A stretch of DNA of 64,000 bases. Origin: Sclerodactyla briareus (taxonomy: Eukaryota; Echinodermata; Holothuroidea; Dendrochirotida; Sclerodactylidae). Numbering within the stretch: position 1 is the stretch's first letter; every line of letters starts with the position of its first letter. This document shows, piece by piece, positions 36,368 through 47,730 of this stretch. The DNA lies in contig JAODTK010005808.1 of NCBI GenBank assembly GCA_026419785.1, positions 1 to 64,000 on the forward strand, given 5' to 3'. A model generated the notes under the pieces. The model worked only from the letters and a program-made list of their open reading frames with translations. It did no database searches and was not told where the DNA came from. The translations under genes were made by a program, and so were the position numbers.

Positions 36368-36398
<31 letters not shown>

Positions 36399-36408
36399 AC
36401 AGTCTGCG
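36367..36408. repeat. (CA)n microsatellite
   Basis: A cacaca run with a small interruption. Similar CA/GT runs lie near 12625-12650, 23747-23764 and 56165-56215. Confidence 0.9.
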
Positions 36409-36731
36409 GGACTGCAATGATCGTTTGCCTTCGGTAGGGAATCAAAAAGGATGTGGTTTTAATATAGCACCGTTTATGTGAAATAGACATCTTGAAGCAC
36501 TTCAAGAGTAAAAAACTTGCATTTTCACTTTGAGCAAGTGGGTCATGGATTTTTGTGATTCGGTCATGGGAAAGTCATGTATTTTTTTGTCTTTGGGGTT
36601 TGGAGACTCTTAACCTCATTAATATATCAGCCTCTTTATAATTCTGCAGTTGTCCTTTAATCTCCGGAAGTACAAGACATCCATGCGATCATTTGTAAAT
36701 GTTCAATAATGGTGATGATAATCCTCTACAG

Positions 36732-36914
36732 GTGTGTGCAGTCCTCCCCAAACACCAGCGAATGGATTTGAAGTTAACTCGCAGAGCAGATACCTGCCTG
36801 GGGAAACAAAAAAACAGGCACAATCTTGGCGCTCCACCGGATACACTCTAGTTGGCAACACATTCATTACGTGTCAGAATGGCCAATTCCAATCTGCAGC
36901 CCCAGACTGTTTCC
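36732..36914 (+). CDS. CCP/sushi-like module exon (module 2)
   Basis: Acceptor atcctctacag (36731), donor ttcc|gtaagt (36915), length 183 bp. One frame is open: VCSPPQTPANGFEVNSQ, then YLPGET, STGYTLVGNTFITCQNGQF and SAAPDC. CPP…ANGF, GYxL, TC, NGxF and PxC match a CCP module. The second Cys reads Arg (SWRSTGY; CGC where TGC would give Cys), and KKQA before it comes from an A7 run that may be miscounted. The phase carries on into the next small exon. Confidence 0.8.
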
Positions 36915-37052
36915 GTAAGTCGAACATAGTTTACTATCTATTTCCCTTTTCATCTGATCCATGAGGTCAACCTTGGCGCTTGTTAGGGATGCGTTGTAGT
37001 TGGTTCATCGAATTTTTGTTCATTTTCTTTTGAATATTTCATCTGTTGATAG

Positions 37053-37138
37053 GGGCTGAGAAGAAAATCATAAAATGTCAGGAATCCAAACTTGCCTGCC
37101 TTGGTGACATCAGTGAGGATTGCCAACACAATTCTATG
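37053..37138 (+). CDS. Small Cys-rich exon between CCP modules
   Basis: Acceptor atttcatctgttgatag (37052), donor tatg|gtaaat (37139). The phase matches the exon before (CCP2 leaves one base) and after (ends on a codon). It reads AEKKIIKCQESKLACLGDIS then EDCQHNSM, with three Cys. No family is recognised. Phase agreement on both sides supports it. Confidence 0.5.
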
Positions 37139-37372
37139 GTAAATTGTATCGCTTGTCACATTAATATTTAGGTGTCAGGGCCTTCAATAGTTTCACTGGG
37201 CAATCTTGATGAACAGATAAGTGAAGAGGCAAAAGGTATGCCAGTCACACCCAATATTACACATGAAACTAAGGGTTTGTGTTTCAGGTCAGTAAATGAA
37301 GTATTTCTACAGCATTTTAGGATTTCCAACCATAATTTCTAACTGTCTAAATTTGTTTGAGGTAACTGCCAG

Positions 37373-37549
37373 CAATGTCCTCAGTTTGGACAACACTGAC
37401 GTATTGTCCATGGATCTTATTCACGGAGGACAGATCCGATTCCAGTGCTCTACTGGGTACCAACTTACTCTCGAGGAAACCATCTTTTCTCACCTTGGTC
37501 CCAGGGCATTGGTTGCTGCGTTCCCGGGCCCTCCCCGTGTGTTATGAGG
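37373..37549 (+). CDS. CCP/sushi-like module exon (module 3), frame-broken
   Basis: The acceptor aactgccag (37372) is followed in phase by QCPQF. One base over, the frame gives NTDVLSMDLIHGGQIRFQC and STGYQLTLEETIF, and then in another frame GHWLLRSRALPVCYEG up to gagg|gtacgc. C1, FxC-xxGYxL, GxW and PxC fit a CCP module. At least two indels are required. The third Cys is not visible. Confidence 0.65.
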
Positions 37550-37819
37550 GTACGCGTTCACCAAATGGACCCTTTAGCATCAACACTTCTGCAAGCTGCA
37601 CATTTTTTCATCAGGACAAATAAAGTGCTAAGTGACAGTAAGAACGAGTGTTAAAACGCGTCAGGACTTCTCAAGTAAGCTTCCAAAGCTTGTGAGTGGT
37701 GAAGTTTAGTTTTAGTATGGACACTCGATCATAAATGTTGATCAAACTGAATCATGTATCACCGCTTTGAGGTGAATGTCTTTTGACAATGTCTGTTTTT
37801 TTGTTTCGATTTTCGACAG

Positions 37820-37926
37820 ACAACAGGCCCTTGTCTGTCCTGTGGAGCTAATGAAGAGTGTGTGAAATATGCCTGCCCAGTGGTAGCTGGTTATGAGGAC
37901 GGCGACCTCTGGGCTCGGTTGCACAG
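37820..37926 (+). CDS. EGF-like exon
   Basis: Acceptor gattttcgacag (37819), donor gcacag|gtgaga (37927). The open frame reads TTGPCLSCGANEECVKYACP and then VVAGYEDGDLW. C-x2-C-G-x-N-x2-C…C…GYE-x-GD follows the EGF-like pattern used in extracellular stalks. The last Cys expected after GD reads Trp or lies in another frame. Confidence 0.6.
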
Positions 37927-38002
37927 GTGAGAGAGGAACAGATGTGTCATGTGTGGTTCTAGTCCCTCCAGTCATTGATACTACATGATGATCGATGAAC
38001 AC

Positions 38003-39442
38003 GTCAAGCAGTTATTAGGTGCTAAAAGCGTATGCTCACTTTCAAGAATTTCACAAGGTGCTACTGATATGCTCACTTCAAGCCGTTCAGAAGTCTTAAT
38101 GCGTATGCTTACCTTCAAGCAGTTCAGAGCGCAAAAATTGCGTTTGGTCACTTCAAAAAAGGGCAGTTTCAAAGGTGCTATGGTCTGCTCACCTCCAATC
38201 AGTTCAGAAATACTAATGCGAAGGCTCACCATTCGAGCAGTTCAGAAATACTCTCTGCGTATCCTACTTCAAGCAGTTCAGGTGCTAATGATATGCTCCC
38301 ATCCAAGCAGTAGAAGTGCTAATGATATGCTCACCTTTACGTGGTTGTAAGAAGTGCGAATGCATATGACTCACCTTGCTTTTCTTTTTTTTTTTTTTTT
38401 TTTTTCACACAGTTCAGAAGTGCTAATGCATTGTCCTTATGCAGTTCGGAAATACTAATGCGAATGCTCCAAGAAGTGCAAGTGCGTTGCTCACTCAAAG
38501 CAGTTCAGAAGTGCAAATGCATAGCTCACCTCCAGCAGTTCAGAAGTGCAAAGCATTATGCTCACCTCCAGCAGTCCAGAGTGCAAATGCATATGCTCAC
38601 CTCAAGCAGTTCAGAAGTGCAAGTGCATATGCTCACTTTCAAGCAGTTCAGAAGTGCAAGTCATATGCTCACCTCCAAGCAGTCAGAAGTGCTAGTGCAT
38701 ATGCTTTTTCACTTTACGCAGTTCAGAAGTGCTATGCATATGCCTCACCTTTATGCCAGTCGGAAATACTAAGCAAATGCTCAACTCAAGCAGTTCAGAA
38801 GTGCAAGTGCCGATTGCTCACCCAAGCAGTTCAAAAGTGCAAATGAATATGACTCAACCTCAAAGCAGTCAGAAGTACAAATGGCATGTGCTCCCTCCAA
38901 GCAGGTTTTAGAAGTGGCAATGATCACCTCCAAGCAGTCAGAAGGCGAATGCATATGCTCAGCCTCCAGGCAGTTCAGAGTGCAATGCTCACCTCCAAGC
39001 AGTTCAGAAGTGAAAATGCATATGTCACCTCCAAGCAGTTCAGAAGTGTAATGCATATGTCACCTTTATGCAGTTCGGAAATACTAATGCGAATGCTCAC
39101 CTTCAAGCAGTTCGAAGTGCAAGTGCGTAGCTCACCTTCCAAGCAGTTCAGAAGTGCAATGCATATGTCACTCCAAGCATTCAGAAGTGGAGGGCATATG
39201 CTCACCTCCAACAGTTAGAAGTGCTAATGCATATAGCCTCACCTTTACGCAGTTCAGCAAGTGTAATGCATATGCTGAACCTTTATGCATTTCAGAAGTG
39301 ACGAGTGCAATATGCTCACCTCCAAGCAGTTCGGAAGTTGCAAGTGAATATGCTCACTAAAGCAGTTCAGAGTGCTAATGCGTTTGGTTACCTTCCAGCA
39401 GTTCAGAGCTGCTAATGGTTTGGTACCTTCCAGCAGTTCACA
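38003..39442 (+). repeat. 37-bp minisatellite, about 38 copies
   Basis: The unit is about 37 bp and contains agcagttcagaagtgctaat and then gcatatgctcacctcca. One T20-type run interrupts it (about 38388-38405). Frames of up to 143 codons on both strands are repeat by-products with inconsistent frame. Confidence 0.95.
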
Positions 39443-40264
39443 GTATGGACAAGGCTCTATCCACAGCATATTATCTTGCGGTGTCAACGAATTAATCCCA
39501 TATTTTACGAGTTAGTTGTGATGATAAGTATGGGGGGGGGGGGGGGGGTGAATGAAGTTTTGTGCTGGTAGATTGTGTGTGAAAGATCATAGGATCATCT
39601 GAACACTTGTAGTGCAGTATCAGGACTTAATTATACGGCAACTCTGATAGTGACTCCTGGCCTTAGCCCCAATGGTTTTGCGTTATATTCCTGTGATGAG
39701 ACTGCAGTTTCAAGGGTGGAGGGGGGGGGAGGCATCTTGTGTATCCAGCCCTAGTAAATCGAGTGAAAATACATATTGTCCTGATTGATGGAACTGTCAT
39801 GTGTAGCTTAATAGTATTATACAATTGGTAGCCCGCGTCAGTAAAAAGATGGCATATTGGAAGGGCGAACACAGGGTTGTCAAACTTCCTTGAATGTTAA
39901 TTTGTCATGGGGATTGTAACATATGATTGCTGTGAAACTAACCAAATGGTACTGCAGAGGTTAATAATGGACCAATACGTACTGTACTATCTGATTCTGT
40001 GAAACTTCTATTACGAGGGGATTTCAGGGGGGAATCTAATCAATTGAAAAAAGGACTGTTCTAGAAGTTGATTCCATCAAATGTTTAGTCAATTACAATA
40101 ATGAAGAGTTTCCCGACTGATCGGAGAAAAAAAATTCAGGATTTCTATTGATCTCCGATACGTGAGGGGGCCAGAATTTTGCAGAAATCATCCCACAATC
40201 AGAATCGTTGACCCCAGTCGTGCTGTCATTTCTGGTGTATGAAATTGAAAACTTTTTTCCTCAG
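39443..40264. other. Intron-like sequence
   Basis: It has a G17-type tract at about 39532-39548 and a second G tract near 39721-39730. No gene is seen. Confidence 0.4.
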
Positions 40265-40484
40265 AGGAGGCAAACAATCGCATGTCAGAATATGATCTAA
40301 AGGTGGATGCCGGGAGAACGGTAACCATGACCTGGGAGGTTCACCCAGGATATGGAACGGGACATGGGCTCCGGCTTGGGAGTAGTGATCCCATAGGCAA
40401 TGGGATCCATTACCAATGGGATTCACTCGCAACTTGGGACAATGTCTAACAGGATCGACAACGGGTCGGAAGTTTTGTCAATGT
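40265..40484 (+). CDS. Candidate exon, unassigned extracellular module
   Basis: The acceptor aaacttttttcctcag (40264) is very good. The frame reads SEYDLKVDAGRTVTMTWEVH then PGYGTGHGLRLGSSDPIG and HYQWDSLATWDNV before a stop at 40444. One base over it runs on as NRIDNGSEVLSMF to a possible donor, tgttt|gtaatg. The beta-strand pattern recalls PKD or Ig-type folds, but no family can be named. The exon lies just upstream of an EGF exon. Confidence 0.5.
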
Positions 40485-40600
40485 TTGTAATGTACATTCA
40501 AAGTTCAAAGTATCATTTCTGGAGGCTTAAGAGGCCAAACAAGGTTGTGTTTTGCTCAAGCTGCAGTATTCATGAATATTTCATTCGTTTAATTTCCCAG

Positions 40601-40691
40601 ATATTGATGAATGCCTGGACCACAGACGGCATCACGAGAACGAGGCATGTTTCAACACTGGGGGGCATACATCTGCAAAGAAGAAGCGGAT
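40601..40691 (+). CDS. Calcium-binding EGF-like exon
   Basis: The acceptor cgtttaatttcccag (40600) is followed by DIDECLDHRRHHENEACFNT, then, one base over at the G6 run, GGAYICKEEAD. DIDEC…C.NT.G.Y.C is the hallmark of calcium-binding EGF domains. One indel in ctggggggca is needed. The donor is uncertain (gcggat|gttagc). Confidence 0.65.
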
Positions 40692-40839
40692 GTTAGCCAT
40701 CGTGACTCAAAACCCCTAGAGCAGAGAATCCTCTATCTAAGATAATTCTCTGCAGTGTTGTTATGGAATACCACTGTGGTACATGAAAATACTCTCCTTT
40801 CCACCAAGTACAATGATTTCTTCAAAGTTACATGTAATA

Positions 40840-41930
40840 GTCCTGAGCAGAGTGCACTATTGAGGGTGTTCGGGAATCTTTTGGGATTGAGGCCCAGTTT
40901 GAGCCTTAGGGCGCATTAATGAAATCCCGCAAAATTTGTATTTCCTACAATTTTGGTGGCACAGTTGCTGATGTTTGGTCATCATAATGAGGTTACAGGC
41001 AGCATACCTTGCAGGGTGTCAGGATGTTTTGGGTTCAAGTACCACTTGGGCCATTTTTGAAATTTTCCCACATGGTACTTGTAAAACTGCATCTCATCCC
41101 ACACAAGTTTCCAATTGATTTTCTTTGAAGTTATATTGTACTGCTCTTTGTGGTAGTTTTGTCCATCGGAGGTGTTCGCCAACTTACGCCCACACGCCCA
41201 ATGTGAGGCCCTAGGGCCAGTCAATAGCAAATCACGCAAAAATGCTCCGCTCCACATTTGAGGCACAGGTCAGTGATGAGTTAGTTCATAAGGGAATTAC
41301 ATGTAATGGTCCTTGGGTAAAGGGCCATTGGAGGTGTTCAGAATTTGGGCCTGTTGCCCAGTTGCCTAGGCTCCTCAGTAAAATACTGCAAAAATCTGGT
41401 ATCTCCTAAACTTAATGGCACAGTTGCTGATGTCAGTCATAATGATGCTCTAATAGCTTACTCCTGGGTGTCAGAGTTTTGACTCAAACTCAGGTCCCAT
41501 TGGGCTTGAGGCCCGTTTTATGAAATTTTACACAATGGTCTTGATTGAAATGCATCTTCTCCGACAAGTTTCAAATGATTCTGCTTGAAGTTGATGTTAT
41601 GCTCATTGTTGGAAGTGGTCTGTCGGGGTGTTTGCAACTTACAGCCCAAGGCCCATGTGAGCATAGGAGCCCAATCATGGAAAAATCACGCTCAAAATGC
41701 TTCTCCTGCACTTTTTGATGCACAGGTTGGTGCTGAGTGCGGTCATATTGACGGTCATAATACTCATGCCTCAGGGGTCACAGGATTTTTTTTGCTTGAG
41801 GCCCCTGTAGGCCATGTGCAAGATGCAAGATGGCCTCCAAAAATTTTAGTGCACAGTGCTGATGGTCGATCAGGTTTTTCGGGATTTTTAGTTAAAGGTC
41901 GAAAACGTGGGCCTTATGAATCATGAATCA
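40840..41930 (+). repeat. Dispersed repeat family R3, copy 2 (tandem subunits)
   Basis: Three or so subunits of about 300 bp share ggtggcacagttgctgatgt, aaagggccattgg and catcataatga-type phrases. The 7230-7830 segment is related. Confidence 0.6.
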
Positions 41931-42015
41931 ACCACTGAATACCAGTTTTACTAGACTTGTGGAGAATTAGACATTGTGGTTCAGTCATGGCCAATTGACG
42001 TTTCTCTTCTGACAG

Positions 42016-42170
42016 TGACTCAAATCTTGTATGGGTATGGTACATCCACACACTCGTTGGAGTCTCGTAGTTGTCACGGTCATCCCTGGTTGGAGTCCTT
42101 GTTTATCAACCGTTGTGGTGGTCCAACTGGAGGGTTGCCAATTGGCACCAACTATTATCCCTTCCTATAT
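42016..42170 (+). CDS. Candidate exon, unassigned
   Basis: Acceptor gtttctcttctgacag (42015), donor tatat|gtgagt (42171). The frame VTQILYGYGTSTHSLES… GTNYYPFLY is open across it, but a second frame is open over most of it too. No domain is recognised. Confidence 0.35.
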
Positions 42171-42279
42171 GTGAGTAATCAATATTATATATGATTGTTT
42201 TCAGCATTCAGTGTTTTCAGATTTGTTCGATAGTATGTTTATTGAAAATTAGGAAGTAGTCTGTTTGGCTCTTCTACAG

Positions 42280-42411
42280 TGACACAGAATGTGCGCCATG
42301 CTTTGTACAGCCCTGATGCAGAAGAAGAAACTTTCTCTTCAGTGTCCAGTTTTGCAATATAGTGTGGAAAAGAATAAACCTGTTCATGGATTATATGATA
42401 TGAGTACAAGG
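42280..42411 (+). CDS. Candidate exon, unassigned
   Basis: Acceptor ttggctcttctacag (42279), donor acaag|ggtaat (gt at 42412). Length 132 bp. Frames read LSLQCPVLQYSVEKNKPVHG or VTQNVRHALYSPDAEEETF. It starts with tgacnca like the exon at 42016, which may hint at an exon duplication. No family. Confidence 0.35.
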
Positions 42412-43099
42412 GTAATACTGGAGTTTGACATCAATCAAACAGTGTGCAGAAAGGTCTTTCGAAACTCCTCTGACAAAATCACATATCATACCAGCACAGA
42501 AACCAACATTAACAACTGAAAAGATTGAGTGGTCCACTTTTCAATGCGGGTGACAGTTTGAATTGAGCCGTTAATTATATCGCTATCAGGGCAATCTCGT
42601 CGATAGAGGACTGCATGCTAGGTACTTAGTAGATGAGAAGATTTGGCTCTTTCTGTGGCGGAGGCTGGCCTTGCTACAGAGGCATAGCCAGACTTATCAA
42701 TCTGAAAGGGAGCAACGCAGGTATTGTTCGGTTGAAATTGGAAGGAGGGGGGGGGGGGGCGACTCATAAGCCCCATACCAATTTTCTCAGTTGTGGTGAT
42801 TGGGGGCAAGTGGGGCCAGCATGGCAAGAAGTTCAGAACTGAGGGGGGTTCCTCTTGCCCGCCACAGCACTGTCAGACGATGACAAAAGATGGGTGGCCA
42901 CTTGGTTGTAGAAATTTATAGTGTGACATTTCCCCGCTACCTCCCAAGCCCTTAAAAATATGGTCTTGAAAAATTCAGACACAGGGGGCTACTCTGGCTG
43001 GTGCCCTCCATTTTTCAAGCTCGATACCCTACCAGTGTGTAGTAATGCATCTACCTCTCTCTATTTATGGTGTTAATCAGGTGCGCATGTCTAGGGCTG

Positions 43100-43830
43100 G
43101 TGAGCTGTATGACTGGTTGTCTCGCCTGAACAAAGTTAGGGAAGAGACTTTATTGTTTAGGCTTGTTAGCAGATTACACTGATAACCTAGGTTGATATGG
43201 TGACTTGGTTTGGCACATAGGTCAGGATATAAGGTAGATAAACTGATGAGATTTTTTCAAACATTAAAATATGCTGATTGAGGTGTAAATTTGCAGAATT
43301 GATGCAAAATTTATAGGTTTGTCAGATTTTCATGAACTTGTGATTATGGTCCCCTTCAGTCCCAAAACATTTCAACAAAGATTGGGGTCAATAGCAAAAT
43401 CTTGAACTTGGTTGGATTTTCAGAAGCCTGGTGTGTTGGTTACCATTAGTCCAAATTTTTTTAATATGGATTCAGAGTCACTGGAGCCTACTTGTACTCT
43501 CACATTTTTAACACAGACTGGAGGTCATGGGGTATGCAGTGTGTCTATTTTGCACAGTTGGTCAGTTTTGTTTGATTTTTATGATGCTTGATGGATACGG
43601 TCTCTCTTTAGTTTTCCAATTTGACCATGGACTGAGTCACTGTGTATAATTCCTTCATTCACGCAAATGACAAGTTTGTTGGATCCCATATGTATTGAGT
43701 GTCGTTCACTGTTCACCATCGGTCCTGAGATATTTGAAATGAGGAAGGGGGGAAAATGGGTCAATGGAAGTTGAATATGTGTCTAATTGAATAATTTAGA
43801 TCTTTAACATTTCAATGATACTTATACTCC
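43100..43830 (+). repeat. Dispersed repeat family R2, copy 2
   Basis: It opens with tgtctcgcctgaacaaagtt agggaagagac, as at 12580, and has gatttgtcagattttcatgaac-type subunits. The 3' end is less clear than in the other copies. Confidence 0.5.
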
Positions 43831-45935
43831 ATTGGTAGGCATGGTGATAATCAGGTACTTTGAAATGGTAACTAATTAGAGTTAGGCTACCCGCGTGCAT
43901 TGCTGCCACTTGTGTTCACTTCCTGGTTCCTCCTCTTTACCCCTTGATGCCTGTAGTGCTCCATCCTTCCGCCCCAAGCCGGAGTGTGGGGTTTTTAGCG
44001 CATACCACTGGGAGGTGTTTCTGGGGCAGTTTGTAAAAATTTGTGCACTTGTGGGAAGAATTTTAGTCGTTTTAATAGCTATGGGAAAGACAACTGAAAG
44101 CAAAGTTAGATTCGCAGAACAGGGATTGTGCCATTTGTATTTATCTATCCATCAGACTGTGTTTAGTGGGCAGTGTTTGCAGGTTGTCACCAGACCTTTT
44201 TAGAGCTGGGTAATTTATGACAGTGGTGGGAGTGAGTTCCTGAGGGAGGGATGTAAGGGGACGGTGGCATCCCCTTGGGCAATTGTTCAATTCATAAGGG
44301 GTGCCGACATGCAAAATGTGCATTTAGAAAGGATTGATCCTGAAAAATGCCCCGAGCCCCTTTGTTTTTTCCTGGATCACTGAATTTATAGGATTTTTTA
44401 TTCCGTTAGGGTAAGGAATTTGTGCTGGGCGGAGGCTGAAATTGACCTTGAGTACCGGGCGGCCATTGTGAGAGTCAGGTAGCAACGCCTGGTGCCGCCA
44501 GGTGTGGTGACAACCCTGGTGTAGGATAATCAAAAGATTAATCCTGGTTATAGCATATCGATATGTAAGTGTTCTCTCGTTTTTCTCAACTCCAAGTCAA
44601 CAGCAATGGAATTATTGTTTATGGCGATCATCCACTCTAACAACCAAGTGACTTTTGATACACCTTCCAATTGGAGGAAATGAGATAGACCAATCAGTGC
44701 TGTTTTATGGACCAAGGCCGACTACTCGCAGAGCGGTCAAATGTACTACCAGGTCGCCTACAATACCATACTAGTTGATGTTTAAAGAACCGTCAAGGGA
44801 ATAGTGATGTGAAAAATTCATGTGATGAGAACACGGGTATCAGAATGCATTTATTGGAAAAAAAAACATACAGGAATTTGAAATATTCATCTCTTAGTGA
44901 GGTATTTTTAACAAAACGTAACATTAGGTAGATAAACATGGAACAGAAAAAAATGATGGCGATCAGATTTTGCAAAAAAACGGAGGACAATATTGTTTTG
45001 TGCTAGTTAGTGAGGCTGTCGAATGGTAAATCTGGAAGGTTCATTTCAGGTAGTAAAATGTGACCTGTGTGCGATTTTATGTGAGTATAAGATTCTGGAA
45101 ACGAGTGTGGATGGCATATGACACGAGTGCGGCACATGTGAAAGTGATGCTCAGCTGAAGTGTTAGATCCGACCCACAGCTGTCTAGCTGCAGCTTTAAC
45201 AACAGCCATTCTACAGCTCACCTGAGAACTGGTTACATCAAAGCTGCAACTCCCACAACAGCCAAGCTGCACCTTCCATATAGCACCCATATACATATAG
45301 CACCCGGAACAGGCTTCTTATAGCAGTCTGGGCTGCAGAGTGGTCATAGTTTTTCCAGCAGTTAGGCTCTGGCTCCCACCACAGTGTGGCTGCAGTTTAG
45401 CTGCAGCTCCTATAGCAGCCTGGCTTCAGCCTGGCTCCTTCCTGACTCCTACCATAGTTGAGCTGCAGCTTCCACAGCAGCCTGGCTGCAGCCTAACTGA
45501 GATCTCAAGATAACAATGCTCACCACTTCCCATGTACATTGTGCATGCTCAATAATGCATGTAGGATGCATGCAGCATAGTTGAGGCTGCTGCATTATGA
45601 GTGGTCTCAGAAAATATCCACCCATATCTGACTCAGCCTGCAGTCTGCATTACAAATAATTAATCTTGGTTTTTTTGTATATTGACATTACTGCTGCTAA
45701 TAATTCTTGGCCTTTTCAAATGTCACATTTTTCAGCTCTTGATAATTCAGCGGCATTACTTTCATCCAGCATCTTCCCCCCCCCAAATTATGTTGGTATA
45801 GGCAGCAGTCAACAAGTATTATTGGAACAAAACTAGATACAGAGCCATCCAGAAAGCCCTTTCATTTTGCAAACACATATTAGGCAATTGGCCCCCCACA
45901 GAAGATGATAAAGTTGTATCCTGACCATTATGGTA
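43831..45935. other. Intron-like sequence
   Basis: A loose (gcagc-tggct)n region at about 45170-45500 is rich in cagcctggctgcag words. No exon is recognised. Confidence 0.4.
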
Positions 45936-46730
45936 ATACCTCTTACAAGGTTCTCACTTTATTCATTCTCCTTCAATAGACCTAAATTCCTGATGTTGAT
46001 GCCTTCTTCAATAGGTTCTCACTTCATTCATTCTCCTTCCTGATGTTGATACCTCTTACGAGGTTCTCACCTTATTCATTCTCCTTCAATAGACCTAAAT
46101 TCCTGATGTTGATGCCTTCTTTAATAGGTTCTCACTCCATTCATTCTCCTTCCTGATGTTGATACCTCTACAAGGTTCTCACTTTATTCATTCTCCTTCA
46201 ATAGACCAGTATACCTGATGTTGATACCTTCTTTAATAGGTTCTCACTCCATACATTCTCTTTCCTGAAGTTGATACCTCTTACGAGGTTCTCACCTTAT
46301 TCATTCTCCTTCAATAGACCTAAATCCGCGGTTGAATACTTCTTTAATTTAAAACCTCTTTACGAGGTTCTCACCTTATTCATTCTCCTTCAATAGACCT
46401 GTATACCTGATGTTGATGCCTTCTTCAATAGGTTCTCACTTCATTCATTCTCCTTCCTGATGTTGATACCTCTTACGAGGTTCTCACCTTATTCATTCTC
46501 CTTCAATAGACCAGTATACCTGATGTTGATGCCTTCTTTAATAGGTTCTCACTTCATTCATTCTCCTTCCTGATGTTGATACCTCTACAAGGTTCTCACT
46601 TTATTCATTCTCCTTCAATAGACCTGTATACCTGAGGTTAATGCCTTCTTTAATGTTCGTCACTTCATTCATTCTTCTCCCGATGTTGATACCTCTAACA
46701 AGTCTCACCTCATCATTCTCTTTTCACAGA
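45936..46730 (+). repeat. 113-bp two-part minisatellite, about 7 copies
   Basis: Each unit has two related ~56-bp halves: tgatgttgatacctcttacg…caccttattcattctccttc and tgatgttgatgccttcttca…cacttcattcattctccttc. This is a higher-order repeat. Confidence 0.9.
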
Positions 46731-47479
46731 CTTATCTCCAGGGGGTGATAATTGAGCAGACGAGCCATCTTTATCCCAAATAGCAAGTCAATCAGGGCAG
46801 TTTGACCAGACTGGCTTTCGAGTAACACTATTCACGTCTACATGGGCCCCCATACCACCTGGTAACATCCCCACGCCCACGATGATCCAACAACTTATCC
46901 ATACGGGATGTCAATGTCACAACTTTTTGGAACTTCTCTAAGAAGATAAACATAGTGGGTAGGATTTGTAGCATAGTGCTCACGCAGGAATGGTGGGGAT
47001 GGGGGTGGGGGTGGGGGGGGGGGGGGTGTGTGCGGGAGGGGTTACTCATCCTGACACCTCGGTCAAACCTTCCTGCTGTGAAATTTCAGCTATTGGTCCT
47101 GTACTTGCTGATTCCTCACCTGCCTCGCCGTATGCTTGGTCTTAAACGCCCAGCAAGAAGAGTGTAGTGGTAATGTTTTTATGAATGATGTTGATTTTTG
47201 ATGGTTTTAAGTCTGTGCAAGTGTTCAATCTTGCAACAGTTTTGTCTGTCGCTTGTTTTAAATTTGATTTCTATGGGTTGCAGAAGTCAATTAAGTTCAC
47301 TAGGAACGCTGGACCATATATTCATCTTTGATGAGCACCGGCGAATCCGGTGGCGATAACTCACCTTCTCTTCTCAACTATGCTCAATGAATTGTATGCT
47401 GGGGTGTAACCAATCCACACCTGCTCCCAGGATTGCGCGATTTTGTGGCTCATCTGAAAGAACTATCAGTGAACTCCAG
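46731..47479. other. Intron-like sequence with poly-G tract
   Basis: A G14-type tract lies at about 47014-47026. No supported exon. Confidence 0.4.
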
Positions 47480-47730
47480 GACCCAAACTGGAAGAAGAGC
47501 AGAACTTCAAGTTCAATGTGGACTGCTCACAGCTGGCTGACGAGACTTATTGCAAATATCCCCTAACACACCCCAGTAACCCGAAATCCCCTGCATTAGA
47601 GCAGAACCATGGAGTGAAGACCTTGCTCATCGCAACTGCGGAATTCAAAAAAAAAAAAAACTGGGAATTTTCCATTCACAGCGCCACGGACACCACTCTC
47701 CTTTTCTTCCGACCAATCAATTACAACTTC
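47480..47730 (+). CDS. Candidate exon, unassigned
   Basis: The acceptor cagtgaactccag (47479) opens a frame PKLEEEQNFKFNVDCSQLAD, then ETYCKYPLTHPSNPKSP and GVKTLLIATAEF, an A13 run (KKKK), and NWEFSIHSATDTTLLFF. The stop is at 47773; the donor is unclear. It has protein-like composition with two Cys. The A run may be miscounted. No family is recognised; it sits just upstream of the AMOP exons. Confidence 0.4.

Larger units (their letters stand above)
33106..36731. other. Long intron-like stretch
   Basis: Mostly unassigned. It holds a C14 tract (33521-33534), poly-G tracts near 34684 and 34974-34985, a perfect inverted repeat at 33984-34009, an AGGTCA cluster at 35979-36009 and a CA run at 36367-36392. 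A possible small exon at 33591-33712 is listed separately. Several frames of 65-110 codons near 35.0-35.9 kb show no domain. Confidence 0.4.

Noticed and set aside
38341-39218. Frames of 110-143 codons on both strands
   Set aside because: Products of the 37-bp minisatellite; the frame drifts from unit to unit.
46828-47049. His/Pro-rich minus-strand frame
   Set aside because: It is the complement of a poly-G and GGGGTGGGG tract with no other support.
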